DNA from: Dyella_B acidisoli
Lineage (GTDB): Bacteria > Pseudomonadota > Gammaproteobacteria > Xanthomonadales > Rhodanobacteraceae
Direction of reading: 5' to 3'
Assembly (NCBI RefSeq): GCF_049532895.1
Contig: NZ_CP064031.1
Coordinates: 4,650,001-4,714,000 of the forward strand
DNA: 64,000 nt
In this document: positions 26,057-34,684 of the stretch, one piece after another
How the letters are laid out: each line of letters begins with the position of its first letter
Numbering within the stretch: the stretch's first letter is position 1
Position numbers and translations under genes: made by a program
The notes under the pieces: generated by a model
Told to the model about the DNA's origin: nothing
Databases searched by the model: none
What the model saw: only the letters and a program-made list of their open reading frames with translations

Positions 26057-26650
26057 TCACGACCGGGCGAAAGCAAGCAGCGCGGCAAGATCGTGCGCAT
26101 CGGCTTTTCGTAACGCATCCACATAACGAGCCCGCACATCGCCAGCGCTGACCAAGTGCGCTCTTCCCCAGGTGAATCGGGGTTCGCCTAAATTCACCAC
26201 CAAGCGATCGGCCAGCAGACGAGACAAACGGCCGTTGCCGTTCGGGAAAGGATGTATCCACACCAAGCGATGATGAAATCGAACGGCAAGTTCGTCGGCC
26301 GGATAGATGGCATGTTCGATCCAGTAGCGGACGTCATCCACGAACACACGCATTTCCTGGTGAATCCGGTAGTAATCCACGCCGATGTTGCGATCGCTCT
26401 GGCGGTACTTGCCGGCCCAATCCCAAACGTCGCCATACATCCGCTTGTGGACCTGGCAGATGAAACCTTGATCGACAAGGTCCGGAGTGGCAAGACGTCG
26501 CGCGAATAGCCACTTTTCCGCCTTCAGGATGTTCTCCTGCTCCTCTCGATTCAATTCGGAGCGATAGGTGATGTATGCCGGTTTAAGACCTTTGCGCTCC
26601 TCCAAACTCAGCTCGGTCTGCCCGTCATCCGCATCAAACAGATCGGCCAT
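26057..26650 (-). CDS. Fic-family protein, mobile mystery protein B
   Basis: 197 residues from the ATG at 26650. Fic core motif HPFPNGNGRLSR (HPFx-GNGRxxR) with Asn where Asp/Glu is usual. Upstream LVDQGFICQVHKRMYGDVWDWAGKYR and FHHRLVWIHPF are typical of mobile mystery protein B (TIGR02613). Fic proteins transfer AMP or other nucleotide groups to target proteins. Starts 4 bp after its XRE partner. The unusual motif residue may alter metal binding. Probably toxin- or modifier-like, but no toxicity is proven. Confidence 0.85.
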   Translation of the reverse strand: MADLFDADDGQTELSLEERKGLKPAYITYRSELNREEQENILKAEKWLFARRLATPDLVDQGFICQVHKRMYGDVWDWAGKYRQSDRNIGVDYYRIHQEMRVFVDDVRYWIEHAIYPADELAVRFHHRLVWIHPFPNGNGRLSRLLADRLVVNLGEPRFTWGRAHLVSAGDVRARYVDALRKADAHDLAALLAFARS

Positions 26651-26654
26651 GCAA

Positions 26655-27119
26655 CTACCGCCACAACTTGCTGAAGTCGATCTCGTTTTCGACATAGCTT
26701 TGCAAGAACTCTTCGCGCACTCCGCCGTGCAGAGACTGGTTCTCCAGCAGCATGGTGTGTTCGACCGGCTTGAGCTGTTCGGCAGCGACCTTCCTCGCTT
26801 GGCCTTGCACGATGTCCTCCAACGACGTGTTGGGCACGAGGGCATAGACCAGCGTGCAATTCATCGCTTCGGCCGCCTTGCGCAGCGTCGCCAACCGGAT
26901 CGCGCCATTGATTTCGGACGCCTCCAAGCCACTTAGCGTGGCCTGGGTGATGCCCATGCGGTGGCCCAATTGTTCCGCCGTCATGCCCAGCGCCTGGCGG
27001 ATCGCACGGATCCACCCTTGATTGGGGCGCGCCAGTTTCTGACGCAGGGCTTGCCCTTCGCCAAGCCGAATGTCCAGGTTTTTCCTGGCCTTGGCCGCTG
27101 TTGAGATTGCTTTTTTCAT
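26655..27119 (-). CDS. XRE-family regulator, mobile mystery protein A
   Basis: 154 residues. Helix-turn-helix RAIRQALGMTAEQLGHRMGITQATLSGLEASE, then TLRKAAEAMNCTLVYALVPNTSLEDIV, the pattern of mobile mystery protein A (TIGR02612), which is always found next to protein B. Likely autorepressor and antitoxin-like partner of the Fic protein. Its upstream region carries a perfect palindrome that fits an operator. Confidence 0.85.
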   Translation of the reverse strand: MKKAISTAAKARKNLDIRLGEGQALRQKLARPNQGWIRAIRQALGMTAEQLGHRMGITQATLSGLEASEINGAIRLATLRKAAEAMNCTLVYALVPNTSLEDIVQGQARKVAAEQLKPVEHTMLLENQSLHGGVREEFLQSYVENEIDFSKLWR

Positions 27120-27145
27120 AGCCCATGACCTATGAGAAGGCGCGA

Positions 27146-27235
27146 TAATAATAGGCTATAAGCTATATCTATTTCAAATTTTAATAGGCTAAAGCCTATT
27201 AAAAAAACAACATTTAATCGGCTATACCCGATAAA
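27146..27235 (-). promoter_or_regulatory. Promoter/operator region of the mobile mystery A/B pair
   Basis: An AT-rich 90-bp stretch carries three related inverted sites. TTAATAGGCT-AA-AGCCTATTAA (27181-27202) is perfect and extends two more pairs outward. ATAGGCTATAAGCTAT (about 27151-27166) and ATCGGCTATACCCGAT (about 27217-27232) are imperfect. They fit binding sites for the XRE protein. Confidence 0.65.
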
Positions 27236-27284
27236 AGAATTCGCAAGCACAGGCGAAAGAGAGCATCGAAAGCAGGCCTGTGAC

Positions 27285-27761
27285 CTAGGCGGCTTCTTTG
27301 ATGCCGCGGTCCAACCGGCACAACTTCGGTACATCGAGCAACGCCACGAAGCCCCCGTGCCACCCCATCACGGCTTGCACGGGGTCGTCCACGCGTCCCG
27401 AACGCGCGGGCGGCAGTTCGATCGCTTCGAGTTTCGGTTGCAGGAGGTCGCCTACCGCATCCACGCGTATGCCAACGCGATGTGTTTCGTGCGAGCAAAC
27501 GACAATGCGCGTAGTAGCTGCATCGCTTGCGGAGTTTCCGGCCAGGCCAAGGCGCCGGCGTCCGTCCATCACCGGCACGATGTTGCCGCGCAGATGGCAG
27601 ATGCCGAGCAGATCGTCCGCGGCGCCGGGCACTGGCGTCGGTACGCAATCGCGGATCACCTCGCTCACGCGGCTGAGCAGCACTGCGTAATGCTGCCCGT
27701 GCAGCTGAAATGACAGCCAGGGTTCGCGTGCGATTGCTTCAAGGTCGGGCACAAGACTCAT
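27285..27761 (-). CDS. cheW: CheW-like scaffold protein
   Basis: 158 residues from the ATG at 27761 (MSLVPDLEAIAREPWLSFQLHGQHYAVLLS), 4 bp after the motD stop. CheW fold with VSEVIRDCVPTPVPGAADDLLGICHLRGNIVPVMDGRRRLGL and a C-terminal VAVMGWHGGFVALLDV-type segment (actual QAVMGWHGGFVALLDV). Last gene of the fliA-cheY-cheZ-cheA-motC-motD block and likely the coupling protein for the second CheA. Confidence 0.9.
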   Translation of the reverse strand: MSLVPDLEAIAREPWLSFQLHGQHYAVLLSRVSEVIRDCVPTPVPGAADDLLGICHLRGNIVPVMDGRRRLGLAGNSASDAATTRIVVCSHETHRVGIRVDAVGDLLQPKLEAIELPPARSGRVDDPVQAVMGWHGGFVALLDVPKLCRLDRGIKEAA

Positions 27762-27765
27762 GACG

Positions 27766-28854
27766 TTATCCCTTGCCGTCTGGCGTGTTCGCATGCGGCG
27801 CCGACTCGGCTGGCGTCGTGATCAGCGAGGCAACCGGCGTGATGGCGGGCGTCGAAGGCAGTGTGGCGGGCGGCGTCACGACGAGTCGCGGCGTCGCCAC
27901 AGGCGCAGTGGGTTGCCCGGCAACGGCGGGTGATGGCGCAGTCATCGCGTTCTGCCCGTCGCTCGTGTCGCTTTGCGTGTCGGCGGTTTGGTTGATCTGA
28001 TCGCTGTTGGTGTAGAAGCGGCGCGGTGCGGCCTTGTCACTCAACACCACCACCAGCACGCGGCGGTTTTTGTTGCGGCCGTCTGCACTCAGATTGTCGG
28101 CCGCAGGACGGTATTGCCCCCAACCGACGATACCCAGACGTTCCGGATCCACGCCGTGCTCCGCGAACAGGCGCGCCACGCTCGCCGCGCGCGCTGCAGA
28201 AAGCTCCCAGTTGGAAGGATAGACGGCCGTATTGATCGGCATGTCATCGGTATAGCCTTCCACGCGCAGCGGATTGCCGAATGGCGCAAGGATGTCGCCG
28301 AGGCTGGTCAGCACCTGCGTGGCCGACGGCGACAGGGTGGCGACGCCGCTCGGGAACAAAATGTCCGTGCGGATTTCGATTTCCAGCCAGGTCGGCGTGC
28401 GTCGCACCACCACCAGGTTCTTGTCGATCAGCGGCTGCAGTGCGCGTTCCACCTGGTTGCGGATGCGTTCCAGATTCTGTTGCTCTTCGCTGAGCTTGGT
28501 CTTGTTCTGGTCGGATGGCGTGCCCGGTGTCGTGTTGGGCGTGGCAATGTGCTGTGTAAGTACCGGCAGCAGAATCTGCGCAAGCGGCGTACGCGGAATC
28601 GGTGCTGGCTTGTTGGTCGGCACCGGCACGCTCGATTGCGGCGAATTCGGCGTGACCGGCTGGATCACCGCACGCGAGCCGTTGAATGCTGACGAGATTG
28701 CCTGCGCCAATGCGCGGTATTTGGTGGTGTTGACGCTGGACATCGCATACAGCACGACGAACAGCGCCAGCAACAACGTGAGCAGATCCGCGTACGGAAT
28801 CACCCACGCTTCGTGGTTGGGATGTTCCTCATGCTTGTGCCGGCGGCGTCTCAT
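27766..28854 (-). CDS. motD: Flagellar motor stator protein MotD (MotB family)
   Basis: 362 residues. Basic cytoplasmic N-terminus, then one membrane helix with the proton-carrying Asp (WVIPYADLLTLLLALFVVLYAMSS), a plug and linker region, and an OmpA/MotB peptidoglycan-binding domain (EGYTDDMPINTAVYPSNWELSAARAASVARLFAEHGVDPERL). A long low-complexity C-terminal tail (about 275-362) is unusual. ATGA overlap with motC. Confidence 0.92.
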   Translation of the reverse strand: MRRRRHKHEEHPNHEAWVIPYADLLTLLLALFVVLYAMSSVNTTKYRALAQAISSAFNGSRAVIQPVTPNSPQSSVPVPTNKPAPIPRTPLAQILLPVLTQHIATPNTTPGTPSDQNKTKLSEEQQNLERIRNQVERALQPLIDKNLVVVRRTPTWLEIEIRTDILFPSGVATLSPSATQVLTSLGDILAPFGNPLRVEGYTDDMPINTAVYPSNWELSAARAASVARLFAEHGVDPERLGIVGWGQYRPAADNLSADGRNKNRRVLVVVLSDKAAPRRFYTNSDQINQTADTQSDTSDGQNAMTAPSPAVAGQPTAPVATPRLVVTPPATLPSTPAITPVASLITTPAESAPHANTPDGKG

Positions 28855-29591
28855 ACGAGATAACCCTGCAGCTTGCTTTCGATCTGCCGCGGGTTGTCAC
28901 CCTCGGCGATCGAGATCAAGCCTTCGATCAGGATTTCACGCACCTGCGTTTGCTTGGTGATCAGCGCCTTCAAGCGCGCACCGATCGGCAGCAGCAGCAG
29001 ATTGGCCAGGCTGATGCCGTAGATGGTGGCGACGAACGCTGCCGCAATACCGTGGCCGAGTTTGGCCGGGTCGGTGAGATCGCGCATCACCGCCATCAGT
29101 CCGAGCACGGCCCCGATGATGCCCATGGTCGGCGAGTAGATGCCGCCTTGTTCGTACACTTTCGCTGCGTGCAGGTCGGCTTGCTCACGCGTTTCCACTT
29201 CGAGTTCGAGCACTGAGCGGATTGCTTCGGGCTCACTGCCGTCGACCAGCAATTGCAGGCCTTTTTTCACCAGCGGATCGTCTTCCGCATCGATGTGCGG
29301 CTCCAGGCCGAGCAGACCCTGGCGGCGAGAGATCTCGCTCCAACCGATCACACGGCTGATCAAATCGGACGGATGCAGCACCGGCGGCTTGTACACCATC
29401 TTCAACATGCCGGCCGCGCGCTTGAGCACCTTGCCTTGTGTGTGCAGCAACAAGGCAGAGATAGTGCCGATGAACACGATCACGAAAGCCGCCGGATTCC
29501 ACAGCGCCGAAACGTCGGTGCCTTTGAGGATCGCACCGACGATCAGCACGACGAAGGCGAGGATGGTGCCGACGATGCTTACGACGTCCAT
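28851..29591 (-). CDS. motC: Flagellar motor stator protein MotC (MotA family)
   Basis: 246 residues, four membrane helices: near 1-22 (VVSIVGTILAFVVLIVGAIL), 31-50 (PAAFVIVFIGTISALLLH), then MGIIGAVLGLMAVM and GIAAAFVATIYGISLANLLLLPIG. The cytoplasmic loop carries charged residues that contact FliG. With MotD it forms the ion channel that turns the flagellum. The order after cheA is the same as in pseudomonads. Confidence 0.93.
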   Translation of the reverse strand: MDVVSIVGTILAFVVLIVGAILKGTDVSALWNPAAFVIVFIGTISALLLHTQGKVLKRAAGMLKMVYKPPVLHPSDLISRVIGWSEISRRQGLLGLEPHIDAEDDPLVKKGLQLLVDGSEPEAIRSVLELEVETREQADLHAAKVYEQGGIYSPTMGIIGAVLGLMAVMRDLTDPAKLGHGIAAAFVATIYGISLANLLLLPIGARLKALITKQTQVREILIEGLISIAEGDNPRQIESKLQGYLV

Positions 29592-29622
29592 ATCACCCGC
29601 CCTCGCAGCTCATTCTTCTTGC

Positions 29623-29700
29623 CGTCATTCCCGCGAAAGCGGGAATCCATCTTCGCTCTTGCCTCACGGCAAATGGATTCCCGCTTTCGCGGGAATGACG
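29623..29700. repeat. REP-like palindrome
   Basis: 28-bp perfect arms (29623-29650 and 29673-29700) beginning CGTCATTCCCGCG, between cheA and motC. Same family as 31757-31836. Confidence 0.9.
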
Positions 29701-29754
29701 ACAAGGCAAGATTTGCCATCGCGCGAAATTGAGGCTTGCGAACAAAGGTACTCA

Positions 29755-31698
29755 TCAAGCCGACACCTTCAAAGAGGGAAGCAAGCTCCCGCCTTCTTGC
29801 GACAACGCAGCGAGATCCAAAACCAGTGCAAGCCGCCCGTCGCCCGTAACCGTCGCACCCGCCACACCCGGCACACCTTCGAACAGCGGACCCAGCGGCT
29901 TCACCATCACATCTTCGCGACCGATTACTTCATGCACCAGGCAGCCAAGATGCATATGACCAACATGCAGCACCACCACGTTGCGTCCGCCCTGACCGTT
30001 CACACCGACCCAATCAGCCAGATCACCCAGTACCAGCGCACGCCCGCGATGTGCGGCGACGCGACGGCCATCGAGCATGTGATCGTGCTGCGGGCTTAGT
30101 TCGAAGACTTCGCTGACGTTGCCCAACGGCAGCGCGAACAGGCGGTCGCCCACACGCACCATTAGCACGCGCAAGATGGCGAGCGTCAGCGGCACGGTAA
30201 GTTCCAGCGTGCTGCCGGAACCCAGGCGCGAATGCACCTGCAAGGTGCCGCCGAGTTCAGCGACGCGTGTTTTCACCACATCCATGCCGACGCCGCGGCC
30301 GGAGATGTCGGAGATCGTCGCGGCGGTGCTGAAGCCGGGACGGAAAATCAATTCATAGCATTCGACTTCCGACAGGCGCGCAGCCTGCGTCGCATCGATG
30401 ACGCCTTTCTCCACCGCCTTGCGCCGGAGCACGTCCGGATCCATGCCGCGACCATCGTCGCTCACTGAGATCACGATGCGCTCGCCGCGCTGACTGGCGG
30501 AGAGTTTTACTTTGCCCTTGCGTGGCTTTCCGGCACGTTCGCGACCAGCGGGATCTTCCAGACCATGATCGACGGCGTTACGCAACAAGTGAATCAGCGG
30601 ATCAGCCAGGGCTTCGACCAGGCTGCGGTCGAGATCGGTGTCTTCGCCCTCGGTGATCAGCTCGATGTCTTTCCCGAGCTGGCGTGCAAGATCGCGCACA
30701 ATGCGCGGGAAGCGTTGGAATAGACGGCCGACCGGCTGCATGCGCATGCCCAGCACGGCATTCTGTAGATCGTCGGACACACGATCGAGATCGCCCGCCA
30801 TCGTCGCCAGCATTTCGTTGTCGCTGCGCGAGGCAAGACTCAACAGGCGATTGCGCAGCAACACCAGCTCGCCTGCGCGACTGACGAGCGCGTCCAGGCG
30901 CGTGGTGTCCACACGTACAGTGGTTTCGGCAGCCGGTTTGGCCGCAGTTGCGGGACGTGCCTCTGCAACCGCAACAGGAGCAGGTGCCGGTGCGGGCGCA
31001 GGCGTTTCTGCAACAACTTGACCCGGCGCACTGCCTTTGCCGTGCAGATTGTCGAGTAACGTTTCGAATTCGTCGTCGCTGATCTCTTTCTTTTCAGCTG
31101 CTTCAGGTTTGGCCGTGCCGGGTGCACTGCCTTTGCCGTGCAGCGTATCGAGCAGGCTTTCGAATTCGTCGTCGTTGATGTCGTTGGAGATGTGCTTGGT
31201 TGCGCCCGGCGCACCGCCTTGTCCGTACAAGGTATCGAGCAGCGCTTCGAACTCCGCTTCGATCGGATCGGCGGAACGCGCAGGCTTGGCAGATCCTCGT
31301 GCAAGCGAAGAAGTCTCGACGACCGGCTGCAAGCGTTCCAGCAAGGCCGATGGCGGCGGCGACATCGCGTCGCCATTGGCCAGCGCTGCCATCATCACGT
31401 TGAGCAGGTCCAGCGCTTCCAGCAACGCATCCATATGTGTCGAATTCAACACCAGCTTGCCGTTGCGCGCGTCGTTGAGCAGTTCTTCTGCGCAATGGCA
31501 TAGCTGCACCATGGGTTCGATGCCGAGAAAACCCGCGCCGCCCTTCACTGTGTGGAAGACGCGGAATACCGCATTGAGCAGCTCGCGATCGTGCGGCGAG
31601 GCTTCCAGCTCGACGAGCTGCTCGCCCAGCCGTTGCACCAATTCCCCGGCCTCGACCAGGAAATCGTCACGCAGCTCGCTGTCGAGGTTGGCGTCCAT
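29755..31698 (-). CDS. cheA: Chemotaxis sensor histidine kinase CheA (second, motor-linked copy)
   Basis: 647 residues from the ATG at 31698 (a TTG precedes it). P1 with phospho-acceptor H49 (FRVFHTVKGGAGFLG). Between P1 and P3 lie three 19-residue repeats (about 147-165, 176-194, 208-226; EFExLLDxLxGxGxAPG) in place of a standard P2 domain. Then P3, P4 (NAVDHGLEDPAGRER, VSDDGRGMDP, DISGRGVGMDVV) and P5. Follows cheZ, precedes motC. Probably the kinase of the flagellar motor CheY. Confidence 0.95.
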   Translation of the reverse strand: MDANLDSELRDDFLVEAGELVQRLGEQLVELEASPHDRELLNAVFRVFHTVKGGAGFLGIEPMVQLCHCAEELLNDARNGKLVLNSTHMDALLEALDLLNVMMAALANGDAMSPPPSALLERLQPVVETSSLARGSAKPARSADPIEAEFEALLDTLYGQGGAPGATKHISNDINDDEFESLLDTLHGKGSAPGTAKPEAAEKKEISDDEFETLLDNLHGKGSAPGQVVAETPAPAPAPAPVAVAEARPATAAKPAAETTVRVDTTRLDALVSRAGELVLLRNRLLSLASRSDNEMLATMAGDLDRVSDDLQNAVLGMRMQPVGRLFQRFPRIVRDLARQLGKDIELITEGEDTDLDRSLVEALADPLIHLLRNAVDHGLEDPAGRERAGKPRKGKVKLSASQRGERIVISVSDDGRGMDPDVLRRKAVEKGVIDATQAARLSEVECYELIFRPGFSTAATISDISGRGVGMDVVKTRVAELGGTLQVHSRLGSGSTLELTVPLTLAILRVLMVRVGDRLFALPLGNVSEVFELSPQHDHMLDGRRVAAHRGRALVLGDLADWVGVNGQGGRNVVVLHVGHMHLGCLVHEVIGREDVMVKPLGPLFEGVPGVAGATVTGDGRLALVLDLAALSQEGGSLLPSLKVSA

Positions 31699-31756
31699 CA
31701 ATGTGTTTCCTTGATGTCCGGGTAACGGTCTGCAGGGATGCTCATCTCCTCCTGGC

Positions 31757-31836
31757 CGTCATTCCCGCGAAAGCGGGAATCCATTTTCGCTTTTTGCATC
31801 AAAGCAACATGGATTCCCGCTTTCGCGGGAATGACG
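31757..31836. repeat. REP-like palindrome
   Basis: 28-bp arms 31757-31784 and 31809-31836 (CGTCATTCCCGCG ... CGCGGGAATGACG), between cheZ and cheA. Confidence 0.9.
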
Positions 31837-31870
31837 GCAAGAAGAGCTGAGCGGCCCGGCATCTGCATGC

Positions 31871-32515
31871 TCAGAAGCCGAATTCGCTCAGCAGACGATC
31901 CACTTCGTCCTGGCTGTTCACCTTCGCCACTTCCACCGGCGCTTCGCGTCCGGCCAGCGCACCGGTGAGGCGCACCAGTTCCAGCAGTGACGATTCCACG
32001 CTTTCGATGAAGCCGACCACTTTCTTCACGCGCTGCCCGGCCAGGTCCTGCCAGGACTGCACCAGCACCATGTCGTTGAGGCCTTCGCAACACGCGCTGG
32101 CAAATACCTGCGCCTGGCGCGCCAACACGGCGGCCGGATCGGTTTCGCTGCTATTGAAATCCAGCACGGCGTTGGCGTTGTTGGACAGCGCTTCCGCTTC
32201 CGGGCGAATACGGTCGACAAAATCCAGGCTGCGATGCGCGGCCTTGGAACTCATCTCCAACACTTCGGCCAGATGATTGCGCGCGTCGGCCATGCTGTCG
32301 GGCACGCCCTCGTTCGCCAGATCGCTGCCCAGACGAGACACCGCACCATGCAGATCGCGCGCGAGCACGCCGAGTGCGCGGAACAAATGCTGTTCGCGCT
32401 GACGCACCATCGCATCCAGTGCCTGCTCGAAGGCGGTGCCATCTTTGCTGTTGAGCAAATCCAACACTTCAGGCGGAAGGCCTTCGTCGAAGGCCACGGT
32501 CATAGTTGCACTCAT
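31871..32515 (-). CDS. cheZ: CheY-P phosphatase CheZ
   Basis: 214 residues, long helical hairpin. The catalytic region VLVQSWQDLAGQRVKKVVGFIE contains the Gln of the DLxGQ motif. The C-terminus SQDEVDRLLSEFGF is the CheY-docking helix. It dephosphorylates CheY-P at the pole or receptor array. Start overlaps the cheY stop by 4 nt. Confidence 0.95.
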   Translation of the reverse strand: MSATMTVAFDEGLPPEVLDLLNSKDGTAFEQALDAMVRQREQHLFRALGVLARDLHGAVSRLGSDLANEGVPDSMADARNHLAEVLEMSSKAAHRSLDFVDRIRPEAEALSNNANAVLDFNSSETDPAAVLARQAQVFASACCEGLNDMVLVQSWQDLAGQRVKKVVGFIESVESSLLELVRLTGALAGREAPVEVAKVNSQDEVDRLLSEFGF

Positions 32516-32919
32516 GCGGATGCTCCACTGGCGGCCAGGCGCTCGAAGATCTTGTCCAGCTTTTCTTTGAGCGTGTTCGCGGTAAAAGGCTTGACGATGT
32601 AGCCGTTCACGCCGGCCTGCGCGGCAGCGATGATCTGCTCGCGATTGTTTTCGGCAGTGACCATCAGCACCGGCAAGCCTTTCAGCTTGGGCTCCGCGCG
32701 GATCGCCTGCAGCAATTCGATGCCGGTCATGTTCGGCATGTTCCAGTCGGTCACCACCATGTCGAAGGCGTTGGCCTTCAGCATCGCCAGGGCGTTATGG
32801 CCGTCGTCGGCTTCCTGGATCATCGGGTTACTGAAACCCAGTTCGACCAGCAGGTTGCGAACGATTCGCCGCATGGTGGAAAAGTCGTCCACCACCAGGA
32901 TTTTCATGTTCTTGTCCAA
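32512..32919 (-). CDS. cheY: Flagellar motor response regulator CheY
   Basis: 135 residues if it starts at the TTG at 32919, supported by GGAG eight bases upstream; an ATG lies at 32907 (MKILVVDDFSTMRRIVRNLL). Phospho-acceptor Asp in MVVTDWNMPNMTG, Thr in LMVTAENNREQ, Lys in YIVKPFTANTLKEKLDKIF. These residues match E. coli-type motor CheY. It binds FliM and FliN when phosphorylated. Slightly long C-terminal tail (ERLAASGASA). Confidence 0.93.
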   Translation of the reverse strand: MDKNMKILVVDDFSTMRRIVRNLLVELGFSNPMIQEADDGHNALAMLKANAFDMVVTDWNMPNMTGIELLQAIRAEPKLKGLPVLMVTAENNREQIIAAAQAGVNGYIVKPFTANTLKEKLDKIFERLAASGASA

Positions 32920-33006
32920 ACGCTTTTCTCCAGCAAAGCAATGGTGTGGAAGAGGCGCCCGCCGCTGCTTCCTTTCCCCTCCGGGGAGAGGGGATATGTT
33001 TTGTTG

Positions 33007-33741
33007 CTAACCGCGCCAGTCACCCATGCGCGCGCGCAGCCTGACCAAAGCCTGGCCATGGATCTGGCACACGCGCGATTCGGTCACGCCAAGCACCAGC
33101 CCGATTTCTTTCAAGTTCAGTTCCTGCTCGTAGTACAGGGACATCACCAGTTGTTCGCGCTTGGGCAACGTGCCGATCGCCTCGGCCAATGCTTCGCGCA
33201 ATCCGTCCTGCTCGAAGCTGTCCTGCGGCCCCAAGCTGTCGTGGTCGACCACGTCCAGTGCGCCGCTTTCGCCACCCTCGCCGTCGTCCGGCGCGGTAAG
33301 GCTGAGCAGTCGCGCGCTGGTCGCGTCGGACAGCACCTGGTGATACTCCTCGGCGGTCATACCAAGTCGCTTCATCACCTCGGCGGTATCCGCGTCCGCG
33401 CCGGTTTCGTTTTCGATCTGCCGCACTACCTCCGCTACTTCACGCACCTTGCGGTGGACCGAGCGCGGGGTCCAATCGGTACGCCGGAGTTCGTCCAGCA
33501 TCGCGCCACGAATGCGGATGCCCGCATACGTTTCGAAGCTGGCCGCGCGATCGGTCGTGAAATTTCGCGCCGCCTCCAGCAAGCCGATCATTCCCGCTTG
33601 CATCAGGTCTCCCACATCAACGCTAGGAGGCAGTCGACCCATCAGGTGGTAAGCGATACGCCGCACGAGCGGCGCATGCTTGCGCACCAGTTGATCCGCA
33701 TCCTCGCGTTGCAGCTGCAGATATTCCGAAGCTACGTTCAT
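33007..33741 (-). CDS. fliA: Flagellar RNA polymerase sigma factor FliA (sigma-28)
   Basis: 244 residues from the ATG at 33741. Region 2 (LVRKHAPLVRRIAYHLMGRLPPSVDVGDLMQAGMIGLLEAARNF ... ASFETYAGIRIRGAMLDELR), region 3 and region 4 (LPKREQLVMSLYYEQELNLKEIGLVLGVTESRVCQIHGQALVRLR). It transcribes late flagellar and chemotaxis genes; target promoters are recognisable in this window at 11959, 12550, 24421, 24558 and 57814. Starts 1 bp after flhG. No flgM is in the window. Confidence 0.97.
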   Translation of the reverse strand: MNVASEYLQLQREDADQLVRKHAPLVRRIAYHLMGRLPPSVDVGDLMQAGMIGLLEAARNFTTDRAASFETYAGIRIRGAMLDELRRTDWTPRSVHRKVREVAEVVRQIENETGADADTAEVMKRLGMTAEEYHQVLSDATSARLLSLTAPDDGEGGESGALDVVDHDSLGPQDSFEQDGLREALAEAIGTLPKREQLVMSLYYEQELNLKEIGLVLGVTESRVCQIHGQALVRLRARMGDWRG

Positions 33742-33742
33742 G

Positions 33743-34684
33743 TCACCACCCCGCGGCCGGCACGCTCTGGCCGCTGAAAAAGGCAATTCGGCCCAGGTCC
33801 GGGTACGCGGGTTTCCCCCATGTATCGACCGCACATGCCAATTGCTTGAATCCCATCGCCGCGCGGCTGGATGGCCACAAGTCGACGACAGCCCCCTGGC
33901 GACGAATAGCCTGACGCAGCCACTCGTCGTACGGCAGCATGCCCATGTAGTCGAGCGCTACATCGAGGAAGCGCCCGCATACACGCGCCAGTTTTTCGTA
34001 GAGTTTTTTCGCGTCGCCCGCCTGGCGGACCATGTTGGCGACGATATGAAAGCGCCGCACGCCGAAGTCGTGGGCGAGAATCTTGATCAAGGCATACGCA
34101 TCGGTGAGCGACGCCAGTTCGTCGCACACCACGATCAGCACGTCGTCGGACGCGGCGGCGAACATCGCCACGTTGTCAGCCACGCCGGCTGCGGTATCCA
34201 CCACCAGAAATTCCGGCGGCTGGATCAAGTCGTCGAATGCGCGGATCACTGCGGCATGCTCACCGTTGCCCATCTTGGCCAGGCGGCGGATGCCCGAACC
34301 ACCCGGTATCACCTTCAAGCCGTGCTGCGCCGGGATGATCAGATCCTGCAGCGTGCACTGGCCTTCCAGCAGATGGCCCACGTGGCGCATGGTGTTCAAG
34401 CCCAGTTGCACGTCCACATTGGCCACGCCCATGTCCGCATCCAGCAGCATCACGTCGCGGCCGGCCATCGCCATCGCCATGGCAAGATTGACGGCCACCG
34501 TGGTCTTCCCAACGCCGCCCTTGCCGCCAGCGACCGCAATGGTGCGCGTGATGCGCGTGCGGGGAACGATCGGGCGCAAGCTTGCAGCCTGATGGAACAC
34601 GTCCACCTCCTCGAGCGGCGTAGGGGCGGCGGAAAACAGGTTGTGCAAACCGGCTGCCTGATTCATGTGCACTGCCTTGTTCAT
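33743..34684 (-). CDS. flhG: Flagellar number regulator FlhG/FleN (MinD-like ATPase)
   Basis: 313 residues; ATG at 34684 overlaps the flhF stop by 4 nt. N-terminal MNQAAGLHNL fits the DQAxxLR helix that stimulates FlhF GTPase. Deviant Walker A VAGGKGGVGKTTVAVNLA, Asp in LLDADMGVANVD and VVDTAAGVADN. In polar flagellates it limits flagellar number, partly by restraining FleQ. Confidence 0.93.
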   Translation of the reverse strand: MNKAVHMNQAAGLHNLFSAAPTPLEEVDVFHQAASLRPIVPRTRITRTIAVAGGKGGVGKTTVAVNLAMAMAMAGRDVMLLDADMGVANVDVQLGLNTMRHVGHLLEGQCTLQDLIIPAQHGLKVIPGGSGIRRLAKMGNGEHAAVIRAFDDLIQPPEFLVVDTAAGVADNVAMFAAASDDVLIVVCDELASLTDAYALIKILAHDFGVRRFHIVANMVRQAGDAKKLYEKLARVCGRFLDVALDYMGMLPYDEWLRQAIRRQGAVVDLWPSSRAAMGFKQLACAVDTWGKPAYPDLGRIAFFSGQSVPAAGW

